From assembly GCF_030325625.1 (NCBI RefSeq), contig NZ_JACAIS010000007.1:1-64000 (forward strand): 64,000 nucleotides of DNA, in the 5' to 3' direction. This DNA is from Sphingobacterium sp. N143. Its GTDB lineage: Bacteria > Bacteroidota > Bacteroidia > Sphingobacteriales > Sphingobacteriaceae. The translations under genes were made by a program, and so were the position numbers. Shown here piece by piece: positions 8,809-17,246 of the stretch; within the stretch, counting starts at the first letter, position 1, and every line of letters begins with the position of its first letter. The notes under the pieces are model-generated. The model was given only the letters and a program-made list of their open reading frames with translations, did not search any database and was not told where the DNA came from.

Positions 8809-10578
8809 ATGAAAAAAATATTTTACCCTTTACTTGCCCTGTTACTGACGACAGGATCCTGTAAAAATGTATTGGATATTGAGGATCTCAACTCGGTCAA
8901 TGAGGACAAGGTCTGGAATGACCCCAACCTTGTCAACGCCTATCTTGCCAACTTGTATACTCTTTTTGAAAATTGGAATAGCGCTGCTGACAACAACTCG
9001 CAGCAGCTGGCAGGGATCAATTTTGCGTTGAATGCCGTGACTGTCAATAGCACAACGTATAAAGCTTGGGATTATACCACAATGCGTAAGATCAATACAG
9101 CGATTCAAAAGGTGGGCGAAAGCACGGGACTGGATGATGCAACGAAAAAGACCATGCTGGGCCAGGCTCTTTTTATGCGTGCCTTTATGTACTTCAAGAT
9201 GGTCAAGCATCATGGTGGGGTACCTTATATTACCAAGCCCCAGGACCTGGAAACTGACGAGTTGAAAGTTCCGCGCAATTCGACAAAGGAGTGTTTTGAT
9301 CTGATGGTGAAAGATCTGGATGCGGCGATTGCCTACTTACCGATGACGATCGGTAAGGGTGCTGCCGATTATGGTCGTATTGATGGCAATTTCGCATTGG
9401 CATTTAAGGCTAAGGTACTACTTTATAAAGCTTCCCCACAGTTTAACCCGTCCAATCCCTACGGAAATGCCTATTGGGCAGAGGCCAATGCGGTCAATAA
9501 ATTGGCATACGAACAATTAAAAGCGCAGGGTTATAGTCTGACAGCCGATTATTACAATATTGCTTTGGTAGAAAAAGGCCCTGAAGTGGTATTTGCAGTG
9601 ATCAATTCCTACCCGAATAAGGTGGCTAACTGGGACAATGGTGTACGGCCGGGATCTGAAAGCCGGGGAACAGCCAGCGCTGTCCCTACCTGGGATTTTG
9701 TCAAAGAGTTCCCGATGAAGGATGGCAAATTGTATAATGACCGTTCGGGGAAATATTATAAAACCGATGTGGAATTCTTACAGTCATATTGGGAAAATCG
9801 TGATCCACGTTTTGACAAGTCTATCGTTTGGAATGGCAAAATGTATGAAGTGTCTGGAAAAACCGGAAAGCGGCTGTATACTTCATTAGGCATCGCTGAC
9901 CCGCTTGATGATTTTGGGGAGAATCCAAATGCCAGAACAACTTCTTCAAACCGGGATCGGTATACGGGCTTTTTTATCTTAAAAAACTCGAAGCTTTCTT
10001 TAAGACAGACACAAGTCCAGACACAATATGACGTTGATTTTGTGCTGATGCGTTACGCTGAAGTGATGTTGAATTATGCAGAAACAGCAAATGAGACCGG
10101 CGATCTGGCAACAGCCATGTCTATATTGAAACAGATCCGGATGCGGGCAGGTATCGAAGCTGGTAGTGACAATAACTATGGTATTGTGGCGGCAAATAAA
10201 GCCGAAATGCGGGAAGCAATATTAGCCGAACGTAATATCGAGTTCTGTTTTGAAGGTCATCGCTTTTGGGATCTCCGTAGATTGCGCAAGCTGGATGTGC
10301 TGAACAATAAAACAAAGCAAGGTATCGAAGCCATTGCTGTGAATGCAAATGGAACAGAAATGGACTTAACTGCAGCTGCGAGTTTGGCAAAAACCTATCA
10401 GCTGAAGGAAAATCAGTTCAAATACAAGGTGCTACAAGTGCCAAGTACAGGCAATAAAGTCAATATTGTTCCTGATACGTACTATTTCTTTCCAATAGCA
10501 CAATCTGTTATTGATAAGAATCCGAGTATCAAACAAAATAAGGACTGGGGCGGAGATTTCAATCCTACATTAGAATAG
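8809..10578 (+). CDS. SusD/RagB-type surface lipoprotein
   Basis: This 589-residue protein would be the glycan-binding lid of the SusC receptor encoded just upstream. I use the ATG at 8809, which gives a lipoprotein signal with the lipobox ending at Cys18 (LLLTTGSC). The longest frame starts at a TTG at 8776 and adds 11 residues that look like leader. The N-terminal VLDIEDLNSVNEDKVW and the repeated-helix core with FLRAFMYF-like and RNIEFCFEGHRFWDLRR segments are typical of SusD. The stop is followed by a strong palindromic terminator, so the pair ends here. Confidence 0.94.
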   Translation: MKKIFYPLLALLLTTGSCKNVLDIEDLNSVNEDKVWNDPNLVNAYLANLYTLFENWNSAADNNSQQLAGINFALNAVTVNSTTYKAWDYTTMRKINTAIQKVGESTGLDDATKKTMLGQALFMRAFMYFKMVKHHGGVPYITKPQDLETDELKVPRNSTKECFDLMVKDLDAAIAYLPMTIGKGAADYGRIDGNFALAFKAKVLLYKASPQFNPSNPYGNAYWAEANAVNKLAYEQLKAQGYSLTADYYNIALVEKGPEVVFAVINSYPNKVANWDNGVRPGSESRGTASAVPTWDFVKEFPMKDGKLYNDRSGKYYKTDVEFLQSYWENRDPRFDKSIVWNGKMYEVSGKTGKRLYTSLGIADPLDDFGENPNARTTSSNRDRYTGFFILKNSKLSLRQTQVQTQYDVDFVLMRYAEVMLNYAETANETGDLATAMSILKQIRMRAGIEAGSDNNYGIVAANKAEMREAILAERNIEFCFEGHRFWDLRRLRKLDVLNNKTKQGIEAIAVNANGTEMDLTAAASLAKTYQLKENQFKYKVLQVPSTGNKVNIVPDTYYFFPIAQSVIDKNPSIKQNKDWGGDFNPTLE

Positions 10579-10603
10579 GATTACGATACTGGAATAATAG
10601 GAT

Positions 10604-10643
10604 GAGGCCCACCAAGATGCACATGTGCATCTTGGTGGGCCTC
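10604..10643. terminator. Bidirectional terminator, perfect 40-bp palindrome
   Basis: Two 20-bp arms (10604-10623 and 10624-10643) are exact reverse complements with no spacer. T-rich runs follow on the plus side (CTATTTTT), and the reverse side reads into an AT-rich stretch. It lies between the convergent SusD gene and the small membrane-protein gene, so it can end both transcripts. Confidence 0.85.
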
Positions 10644-10669
10644 CTATTTTTAGGCCAGATTATGCTGTA

Positions 10670-10942
10670 TTATTTTAGTTCAATGGTCTGAGCAGCTGTA
10701 TCTTCTTTTTTCTCCTCTTGCAAGATGGAGATCTGGATGCCTGCGACCAGACTCAAAAGGATGACCACGCCGAGTGCTACGGGAAAGATAAATCCAATGA
10801 TCACGGTAAGTAGCAGGGAGATATTGAGGTACTCTCGCCCATGTTTACCAGAGATTTTCACACGTGAGTTTAAAAAGGAATCAAATAGATCTTGAAGACC
10901 TTGAGTGATTGTTTTGCTGTTCAATGTTGTTTTAGTTGCCAT
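10670..10942 (-). CDS. Small membrane protein, DUF4342-like
   Basis: This 90-residue protein has a basic amphipathic N-terminus, a short region KISGKHGREYLNISLLLTV, a hydrophobic segment at about 42-70 (one long or two short membrane helices) and an acidic tail. The layout (a charged beta-like segment, then a hydrophobic helix pair, then a charged end) resembles the DUF4342 family of small membrane proteins, whose function is unknown. That assignment comes from memory of the pattern and is not certain. The gene is transcribed alone, opposite to the SusC/SusD pair, and shows no functional link to the surrounding glycan genes. Confidence 0.75.
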   Translation of the reverse strand: MATKTTLNSKTITQGLQDLFDSFLNSRVKISGKHGREYLNISLLLTVIIGFIFPVALGVVILLSLVAGIQISILQEEKKEDTAAQTIELK

Positions 10943-10983
10943 GATGTCTATCTTTTAATGTTATTATTGCTGATTTGTTGATT

Positions 10984-10991
10984 CAAAGATA
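10984..10991 (-). promoter_or_regulatory. Candidate -7 element for small membrane protein
   Basis: The minus strand reads TATCTTTG, a full TAnnTTTG match, giving a leader of about 35 bases before the ATG at 10942. No clear -33 element is visible. Confidence 0.4.
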
Positions 10992-11068
10992 GCTGGCTCC
11001 GTCTGTCCCGACGATGGTCATTAGGCCAACCGGCCCACAATTTCGGTAAATGGCCCACTTTCATCGGT

Positions 11069-13303
11069 CTATAGCCCTACATGTTCTGTTTTTGATTTAG
11101 TAGGACCCGAGGCATCTTGTTTATAAGATGGATCGTAATTCCATTCAATGGTATCCGTCAATTGCTGGCCATCTTTTTGTGTTATTTTTGCCTCAATAAT
11201 GTTCTTACCCAATTTTAACTTAACGTTATCGAAGATATAATGTACAGCTGTCTGTCCTGTTCGTACTCCTTTAATGGCATTTCCATTGACGAGCAAGGTG
11301 GGTTCGCCACGATTTGAATAGATGGTGACCGGAGTGATTTCATTGCCCCGGTTGATCATGCGCCGTTGTGTAATGTAAAGCACAGGCTCCTTGCTCCAGT
11401 TTGCTTTGTACCAATAAAAGCCGTCTTTCTTTAATTTTCGATCAAAGGAGACTAATCCCTTGTAATTTCGCGGGTTCACATTCAGTGCTGTAATCGGTGT
11501 GGCGAAATCAAAAGTATTCCATACATATGATCCTAGGAAAATGGGGCTTTTGGATATGACTCCCCAATGGATTTCATGGAATTTTGTCGCATATTCCTCT
11601 GGAAAGAATGAAGGATTGCTCCATTGATTGCCAAAATTCCCCACTTCTTCAGCCTGATCTTCCGGGATGGCCTCAGCTCCATATTCAGAGAAGATAATCC
11701 TATAATCTTTGAATTGTTGACTGATACGCTGTGCCCAGGATGCTACATCATCGGCCTTATCCGATTTATTTTCGAGCTCGCCATTGTACCAGCCAAAGTA
11801 ATGGTTGATACCTTGCACATCCGCATTGTTGTTGACCGGATGGTCCACCACATTATAGCCGCTGACTGAGACGGTGTAACGGTCAGGATCTTCGGATTTC
11901 GCTAAATCATTAAGCTTGGTCGTCAGTTCAACGGTGTAGGTCGAAGGTGAATATACCTCATTGTGCAAACCCCAGATATAGATGGAGGGATGATTGAAAT
12001 TTTGTCGGATCAACTCCTTCAATTGCTGTTGGGCATTATTATCTTCGAATGTTGTCACACGATTGACAAATGGAATTTCTGCCCAGATGACAAGTCCTAT
12101 GCTGTCACATTGACTATAAAAATATTCCGACTGTTGATAGTGGGCCAACCGGATGGAGGTAGCGCCCATCTCTTTAATAATGGCGAGATCTTCGTCATGA
12201 TCGGCCTGACTGAGCGCTGATCCCTTGCCCAAACGGTCCTGATGACGGCATACGCCATAAAGCGGATACTTGATATCATTTAAGAAAAAACCCTCACCGG
12301 TACGCAATTCAAATTTACGCAAACCCAAGGGGGCAGTAACCTCATCCACTACCAGCCCTTCTTTTTTTATCTGTGTCACGACTTTATAAAGATAAGGATC
12401 ATCCAATCCTTGCCATAAATGTGGGTTTTTGACCGGAATTTGTTGTGATATGGTTTGACGCCCCTGCGGTAATAAAGTATAGGCTGTACGGTGTCTGGCC
12501 TTCACAGTTCCATCTTTTTCCAAGATGGTGGTCACCAGTTCAATCGCTTGTTTTTTACCTGATTTATTGTCTACTTTTATTTTTAGGCCAATATCAGCAG
12601 CTTTTTTGGATACATTTTTTTGCGTGATATAAATGCCTTTTGACGCAAAGTCGTTTACGGCAATATTGATTTCATCTGTAACAATCAGTTCAACAGGGCG
12701 GTAAATGCCACCGTACATCGGAAAAAGAGTATGGTTGACTGGGATAACCTGAGGAGTTGCTTCATTGTTTACTTTCACCAAAAGTTCATTTTCAACGCCG
12801 AATTGAAGCATACTGGTCAATTCGAAAACAAATGCTGAATAGCCGCCCTGATGTCTGCCGACAAAATTATAGTGACCATTCCGTTGAGAATTATCGAAGG
12901 TAATATCATTTTCACCTTTTTTTGCTGGCAGAGGCTTGTTGTTTAAATACACTTCCGTGTTGGTATTAACACCTTCAAAGCGGATAAAAATCCGTTTGCC
13001 TTTCCAGTCTGCTGTGGGTACAAATGTCTTACGGTAGTATGCGTCACCCACATAGAAACGCTCATTTTTCCCTAAACTTCCAGGCCTGATAGCTTTGGAC
13101 TGCATATCTATGGCATTCCAGGTATGGGGCAGGCTCACCAATTGCCATTTCCCCTCAAACGTTGAGCTTAAGTCAAATGCTGAAGTAGAGAAGGGGCCTT
13201 TTTTGAATGCCCAGTTTGAATTGAAGGGAATAACTGTTCGAGCCTGCAGCTCCAGCAGAAACATTCCGATGAAAAATAGGGTATAAAAAATCTTTTTGAT
13301 CAT
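11069..13303 (-). CDS. Exported GH2 beta-galactosidase-type glycoside hydrolase
   Basis: This 744-residue GH2 enzyme would remove terminal beta-galactose (or beta-glucuronate/mannose, since the family is broad). I start it at the ATG at 13303, which gives the signal MIKKIFYTLFFIGMFLLELQA. The longest frame starts at 13339, inside a predicted -7 element, and is therefore unlikely. The order is a sugar-binding jelly-roll domain (about 25-210, with LPHTWNA and GVNTNTEVYLN), an immunoglobulin-like domain (about 212-330) and a TIM barrel. The acid/base is Glu449 in WGLHNEVY and the nucleophile Glu540 in FSEYGAEA. A final beta domain holds about the last 110 residues. It is transcribed towards the small membrane-protein gene and away from the GH20/GH29 pair, with which it probably shares substrates. 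Confidence 0.92.
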   Translation of the reverse strand: MIKKIFYTLFFIGMFLLELQARTVIPFNSNWAFKKGPFSTSAFDLSSTFEGKWQLVSLPHTWNAIDMQSKAIRPGSLGKNERFYVGDAYYRKTFVPTADWKGKRIFIRFEGVNTNTEVYLNNKPLPAKKGENDITFDNSQRNGHYNFVGRHQGGYSAFVFELTSMLQFGVENELLVKVNNEATPQVIPVNHTLFPMYGGIYRPVELIVTDEINIAVNDFASKGIYITQKNVSKKAADIGLKIKVDNKSGKKQAIELVTTILEKDGTVKARHRTAYTLLPQGRQTISQQIPVKNPHLWQGLDDPYLYKVVTQIKKEGLVVDEVTAPLGLRKFELRTGEGFFLNDIKYPLYGVCRHQDRLGKGSALSQADHDEDLAIIKEMGATSIRLAHYQQSEYFYSQCDSIGLVIWAEIPFVNRVTTFEDNNAQQQLKELIRQNFNHPSIYIWGLHNEVYSPSTYTVELTTKLNDLAKSEDPDRYTVSVSGYNVVDHPVNNNADVQGINHYFGWYNGELENKSDKADDVASWAQRISQQFKDYRIIFSEYGAEAIPEDQAEEVGNFGNQWSNPSFFPEEYATKFHEIHWGVISKSPIFLGSYVWNTFDFATPITALNVNPRNYKGLVSFDRKLKKDGFYWYKANWSKEPVLYITQRRMINRGNEITPVTIYSNRGEPTLLVNGNAIKGVRTGQTAVHYIFDNVKLKLGKNIIEAKITQKDGQQLTDTIEWNYDPSYKQDASGPTKSKTEHVGL

Positions 13304-13336
13304 ACGGTTATAAATTAGGATATCCTCTTGTGATGC

Positions 13337-13368
13337 CAAATATAACTAACAAAAAAACATTCGCTAAA
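13337..13368 (-). promoter_or_regulatory. Promoter of GH2 gene
   Basis: On the minus strand the -7 element is TATATTTG (13344 to 13337), an exact TAnnTTTG match. A -33-like TTTA lies 20 bases further up (13368 to 13365). Transcription would begin near 13330, giving a leader of about 27 bases to the ATG at 13303. This supports the shorter start of the gene. Confidence 0.6.
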
Positions 13369-13883
13369 GAACCGCTTTTCAGTGATTAGATCATTTTGCA
13401 ATAATATTAATTATTGATTATTTAATTGTTTTAAATATTTGTTATTGTTTCTTTATTTGTCTGTTTGTACAAAATACACTACAACGTTTTCGAATCTTGC
13501 GCAAACGATTGAGTGTTTTTTGTCTTCAGCAATAACTTATAATTTATTTACCATTGTAAGCGGTGATGGATCACCAAGGAGATGAATCGATGAAAACCTA
13601 ACAATATATCATGTATTTTAATGAAAGAGGGGTGTTCATGATAGGGTATTCATAACAGAAGAAGATATGATAGGGATTGTACTGGATTGTTAAATTAATT
13701 TTAGCATATTGCTATAGGCTAAAAAGTTCATTATCAAATGAAATGACCCAGTTGCAAAGCACAAAAACTGATGATCATACAGGAGCATGAATGCCCTGAG
13801 AAGTGATTCGTGAAATAAACAAACCGAGTGTAACGCGGTCATTGATACCAATGAAAACCAACACTTATCAATAATATTTAGAT
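13369..13883. other. Divergent intergenic region GH2 / GH20
   Basis: About 515 bases lie between the GH2 promoter and the GH20 start, with no gene. The stretch is AT-rich and contains the operator-like site at 13496-13515 (annotated separately). A weak -7-like TAATTTTA sits in the 13693-13705 area with TTG about 16 bases upstream. Neither is strong enough to fix the start of the GH20 transcript. Confidence 0.4.
13496..13515. promoter_or_regulatory. LacI/PurR-like operator candidate, second copy
   Basis: The sequence CTTGCGCAAACGATTGAGTG matches the site at 2861-2880 in 16 of 20 positions and contains GCAAACG, the half-site style of LacI/PurR-family regulators. It lies between the divergent GH2 and GH20 genes, about 165 bases upstream of the predicted GH2 transcription start and 369 bases before the GH20 ATG. 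A shared regulator for the two hexosaminidase loci is possible. Confidence 0.4.
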
Positions 13884-15488
13884 ATGAAACTTAAATTAAT
13901 CATTGTATTGTCTGTCATACTATCGCTATCCCAGAGAGCTCGGTCGCAAGTGGAAATTATTCCCCGCCCGCTGACCTATCAAGTTGGCCAGGAGAAATTG
14001 CTATTGAACAACCAGATTGGGCTTGTTGGGGATGCTGCTTTTTCCTCATCCATGCTGTACCTGCAAAAATTGATGTTAAGTCAATTCGGAATTTCAAGCT
14101 ATTTGACTCAGCAGGATGCAGCAAAAATTGTTGTGAAACAGGATAGGACATTGGAGCATGAAGCCTATCGTCTCCAGGTTGACACAAAGCGTATTTCTAT
14201 ATATGCGGCTGATCAAGCCGGTGTTATCAACGCATGCTCAAGTCTTGATCAGTTGCTCTCTACCGCCGAACGCAAAAGAAATGCCTTGAGCCTCCATACG
14301 CTCGAAATTGTGGATAAGCCTCAGTTTGCGTGGCGCGGATTTATGTTGGATGAATCCCGTCACTTTTTCGGAAAGGAAAAGGTAAAATCGCTATTGGACT
14401 GGATGGCATTTTACAAACTCAATAAGTTCCATTGGCACTTGACGGATGAACCGGCCTGGCGTTTGAGCATTCAAAAATATCCTTGGCTGACCCAAATAGG
14501 GGGGATCGGCAACTATCTTGATCCGTATGCCAGCGTGCAATATTACAGCCAGGCGGATATCAATGAAATCATCGCCTATGCCGCAGAGCGGAATATTGAG
14601 GTTATCCCTGAGATCGATATGCCAGGACATGCTACGGCAGCAAACAGAGCTTATCCTTTTTTATCGGGCGGTGGTAATGAAAAACATCCCGACTTTACCT
14701 TTCATCCAGCAAAAAATTCTACCTATACATTTTTGACGGACGTTTTACGTGAGGTGAAATCATTGTTTCCTTCTGTCTATATTCATTTGGGCGGGGATGA
14801 GGTCGCTTTTGGCAGCGATGCTTGGAACAATGATGGTGAGATCCAAAAATTAAAAAAGAATCAGGGCTTAAAATCCAATAAAGATGTGGAGGACTATTTT
14901 ATCCGCCGAATGGCTGATTCCGTTGGCAGAATCAACGGCAAAGTCATCGTATGGGATGAAATGGTAACGGCAAACCTTCCCAAAGATCAGACCGTCATGA
15001 TGTGGTGGCGCCATGATAAGCCCGAACAGTTGAACAAAATTTTAGCACAAGGTTACCCGACCGTCCTGACCCCGCGTCTACCTATGTATTTTGATTTTGT
15101 GCAGCAAGAAAATCATAAGTATGGCCGTAAATGGGGGAAGGGATTCAATCCCATACGCGATGTCTATAATTTCGCCGGAAGCCAACTGGATAGTTTAGGG
15201 AAGCGAAAATCACAGATACTGGGTATTCAGGCCAATCTATGGACCGAAACGGTGACCAATACCAATCGATTGGATTATCTTGTATTTCCAAGGTTGGCGG
15301 CTTTGGCTGAAGCAGCATGGACACCTGGTAGCAAACGCGATTTCGATCAGTTTGCAAACACATTAAAGAAACATCTGTCTTTGTACCGTGAGCAGGGGAT
15401 TTATTATTTTGATCCATTTATGGACAGCAACCCTGAACCAGTAGTGATCAAACAATCGCCGAAAAAGTATATCGATAATCCCAATTAA
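13884..15488 (+). CDS. Exported GH20 beta-N-acetylhexosaminidase, short form
   Basis: This 534-residue exo-hexosaminidase has a signal peptide ending near RARS-Q (residue 21), a GH20b domain beginning at VEIIPRPL and a barrel with FAWRGFMLDESRHFF (148-162), KFHWHLTDEPAWRLS (181-195), PEIDMPGH (242-249) and the catalytic pair Asp305-Glu306 in HLGGDEV. It lacks the extra C-terminal domain of the GH20 at 3062 and differs from it in the loop after the first barrel strands, so the two probably prefer different linkages or aglycones. A GH29 fucosidase gene follows 71 bases later on the same strand, which makes a two-gene unit likely. Confidence 0.93.
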   Translation: MKLKLIIVLSVILSLSQRARSQVEIIPRPLTYQVGQEKLLLNNQIGLVGDAAFSSSMLYLQKLMLSQFGISSYLTQQDAAKIVVKQDRTLEHEAYRLQVDTKRISIYAADQAGVINACSSLDQLLSTAERKRNALSLHTLEIVDKPQFAWRGFMLDESRHFFGKEKVKSLLDWMAFYKLNKFHWHLTDEPAWRLSIQKYPWLTQIGGIGNYLDPYASVQYYSQADINEIIAYAAERNIEVIPEIDMPGHATAANRAYPFLSGGGNEKHPDFTFHPAKNSTYTFLTDVLREVKSLFPSVYIHLGGDEVAFGSDAWNNDGEIQKLKKNQGLKSNKDVEDYFIRRMADSVGRINGKVIVWDEMVTANLPKDQTVMMWWRHDKPEQLNKILAQGYPTVLTPRLPMYFDFVQQENHKYGRKWGKGFNPIRDVYNFAGSQLDSLGKRKSQILGIQANLWTETVTNTNRLDYLVFPRLAALAEAAWTPGSKRDFDQFANTLKKHLSLYREQGIYYFDPFMDSNPEPVVIKQSPKKYIDNPN

Positions 15489-15502
15489 CTAGAAAAGTTA
15501 GA

Positions 15503-15569
15503 CACAAATGAATAACCGAGCGCAGCGAGCTCATTCATGCCCTCGAAAATAAAGCACAAATGAATAACC
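15503..15569 (+). repeat. 15-bp direct repeat flanking a palindromic insert at the GH29 start
   Basis: CACAAATGAATAACC occurs at 15503-15517 and again at 15555-15569. The second copy contains the start codon of the GH29 gene (ATG at 15560). The first copy therefore carries a decoy start at 15508 that opens a 14-codon frame ending in TAA at 15552. The 37 bases between the copies (15518-15554) begin with a GC-rich palindromic element. The arrangement looks like an insertion with a 15-bp target duplication, or a tandem slip. Inside it, ATGAAT (15508-15513) and GAGC (15518-15521) can pair with GCTC (15528-15531) and ATTCAT (15533-15538). Confidence 0.6.
15518..15540 (+). repeat. REP-like palindromic element, copy 1
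   Basis: The element begins GAGCGCAGCGAGCTC and continues CATTCATGC. It matches 18 of 23 positions of another intergenic element at 18230-18252. Its GC-rich palindromic core stands out from the AT-rich surroundings. Both copies lie a few tens of bases before a coding start. Confidence 0.45.
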
Positions 15570-17083
15570 ATATATACATGAAATATAATAGATTAATTGC
15601 AGGTTTGCTTTTAGGAAGCGCGCTATTGGGGGTAAAGACCTCTTTCGCGCAGTGGACTGGCCCCCGCAAAAAAGCAGAAAAAAGAATTGAAGTAAAATAC
15701 GGTCCCCTAACGCCGGCACATCGGACGGATGAGGCGATGGAGCGCTTCCGGAACTACGGTCTTGGACAGTTTATTCACTGGGGCCTATATGCAATTCCCG
15801 GCAACGAATGGGAGGGGGTAAGTGCCCGAAAAGGAGCTGCTGCATCGGAATGGATCCGTACCTGGAGTGGGCCCACTGCCCCAAAGGATTGGAAAAAGAC
15901 CTATGATAATCTGTACAAACAGTTTAATCCGAAAGGCTTTGATGCAAAAGCATGGGCTAAGCAAGCCAAGGATATGGGGGCAAAGTATGTGATATTCACG
16001 ACCAAACACCATGATGGATTTGCGCTGTGGCCTTCAAAATATACAGACTATACCGTTAAAAAGAGTCCTTACAAGAAAGATATCGTCAAAGAGGTTGTCG
16101 ATGCGTATACTGCCGCGGGAATTGATGTGTTTTTATATTTTTCAATTCTGGAATGGAACAATCCTGACTATATGTCTAAAGCTCCGACCACTGCCGACGA
16201 GAAAGCCAGGTTTGATAGATTCCTGGCATATACGCGTAATCAGTTGCTGGAATTATTGCAAAATTATCCACAGATCAAGGGCTTCTGGTTTGACGGGACC
16301 TGGGATAAATCCTGGATTCAGGCCTATGACTTTACCTATAATCTGGAAAAAGAGCTTCGCCAGAAACATCCGGGACTGATTATTGGCAGCAGATTCCGAA
16401 ATGATGAGTTCGGAAAGCGACATTTTGATTCCAATGGTGATATGCTGGGCGATTATGAACAGGGTTGGGAACGGAAAATGCCAAAAGAGTTTGAATGGCT
16501 GGAAGGAAGGGATTGGGATTGTGTGATGACGATCCCGCCGAATGGCTGGGGTTACATGAAAGATTGGTCCGGGATCTATACAAAGACTTCGGATGATTTA
16601 ATAGACTTATTGATGAACTGTGTTTCGATGAACGGTAATTTTGTCTTAAACTTCGGGCCGGATGGTAATGGACAGATGCATCCGGGAGAAGATAAATTGG
16701 CCAAAGAGATCGGAGACTGGATCAAGATCAATGGGGAAGCAGTATATGGCGTGAGGCATGCGGGGCTGGCACCATCCAAACTGGGATATTTTACGAAAAA
16801 AGCTGATAACCTTTATCTCACCGTGTTTAATCGACCGGTCAATAATATTGTACGCATTGCTGTCCCCAAAAAGGCGACCGAAGTACCTATATCTGCTGTC
16901 CTGCTTCAGAATGGTCAGTCATTGGACGTCAAACATGCTGATATTGGACTGGATCTCGACAAGAATACCTATTACGACGTCGTACTTCCAGCATCGTTTG
17001 TTTCGGAGAAAGCCTTTGTCATAAAAATGAAACTCGGTAATCCGAAGACGCAAACCGAAAAGCTGATGGATGCAAAAATGTAA
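15560..17083 (+). CDS. Exported GH29 alpha-L-fucosidase
   Basis: This 507-residue retaining exo-fucosidase has a signal peptide that ends near SFA-Q (residue 30). The ATG at 15578 (residue 7) would give a shorter and more usual signal peptide, so the start is uncertain. The catalytic barrel shows GQFIHWGLYAIPGNEWEG (69-86), FTTKHHDGFALWPSKYTDYTV (146-166) and the nucleophile Asp245 in GFWFDGTWDKSW. SMNGNFVLNFGPDGNG closes the barrel, and a C-terminal beta domain follows (from about residue 415). The general acid cannot be placed with confidence, as usual in GH29. It is co-directional with the GH20 gene 71 bases upstream and is followed by a terminator. Alpha-fucosidase next to hexosaminidase and beta-galactosidase fits breakdown of fucosylated N- or O-glycans. 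Confidence 0.92.
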   Translation: MNNHIYMKYNRLIAGLLLGSALLGVKTSFAQWTGPRKKAEKRIEVKYGPLTPAHRTDEAMERFRNYGLGQFIHWGLYAIPGNEWEGVSARKGAAASEWIRTWSGPTAPKDWKKTYDNLYKQFNPKGFDAKAWAKQAKDMGAKYVIFTTKHHDGFALWPSKYTDYTVKKSPYKKDIVKEVVDAYTAAGIDVFLYFSILEWNNPDYMSKAPTTADEKARFDRFLAYTRNQLLELLQNYPQIKGFWFDGTWDKSWIQAYDFTYNLEKELRQKHPGLIIGSRFRNDEFGKRHFDSNGDMLGDYEQGWERKMPKEFEWLEGRDWDCVMTIPPNGWGYMKDWSGIYTKTSDDLIDLLMNCVSMNGNFVLNFGPDGNGQMHPGEDKLAKEIGDWIKINGEAVYGVRHAGLAPSKLGYFTKKADNLYLTVFNRPVNNIVRIAVPKKATEVPISAVLLQNGQSLDVKHADIGLDLDKNTYYDVVLPASFVSEKAFVIKMKLGNPKTQTEKLMDAKM

Positions 17084-17116
17084 TGAGCAGTATGTTCTAA
17101 ATCACCTGATGTTAAA

Positions 17117-17154
17117 AGAAGGGGCTGTCAAAAAAAATTTGGACAGCCCCTTCT
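17117..17154. terminator. Terminator after GH29 gene
   Basis: Perfect 13-bp arms (17117-17129 and 17142-17154, AGAAGGGGCTGTC and its complement) enclose a loop of 12 bases. It lies between the convergent fucosidase and HAD phosphatase genes and could serve both directions. Confidence 0.8.
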
Positions 17155-17246
17155 CTTAACAAATCGCGCCCATCGCGATACGATGGCCAGAAATTTTTAT
17201 CATGCCAAATATTAAATGAAAGGGATTAAACAAAATCAGAGGCATC

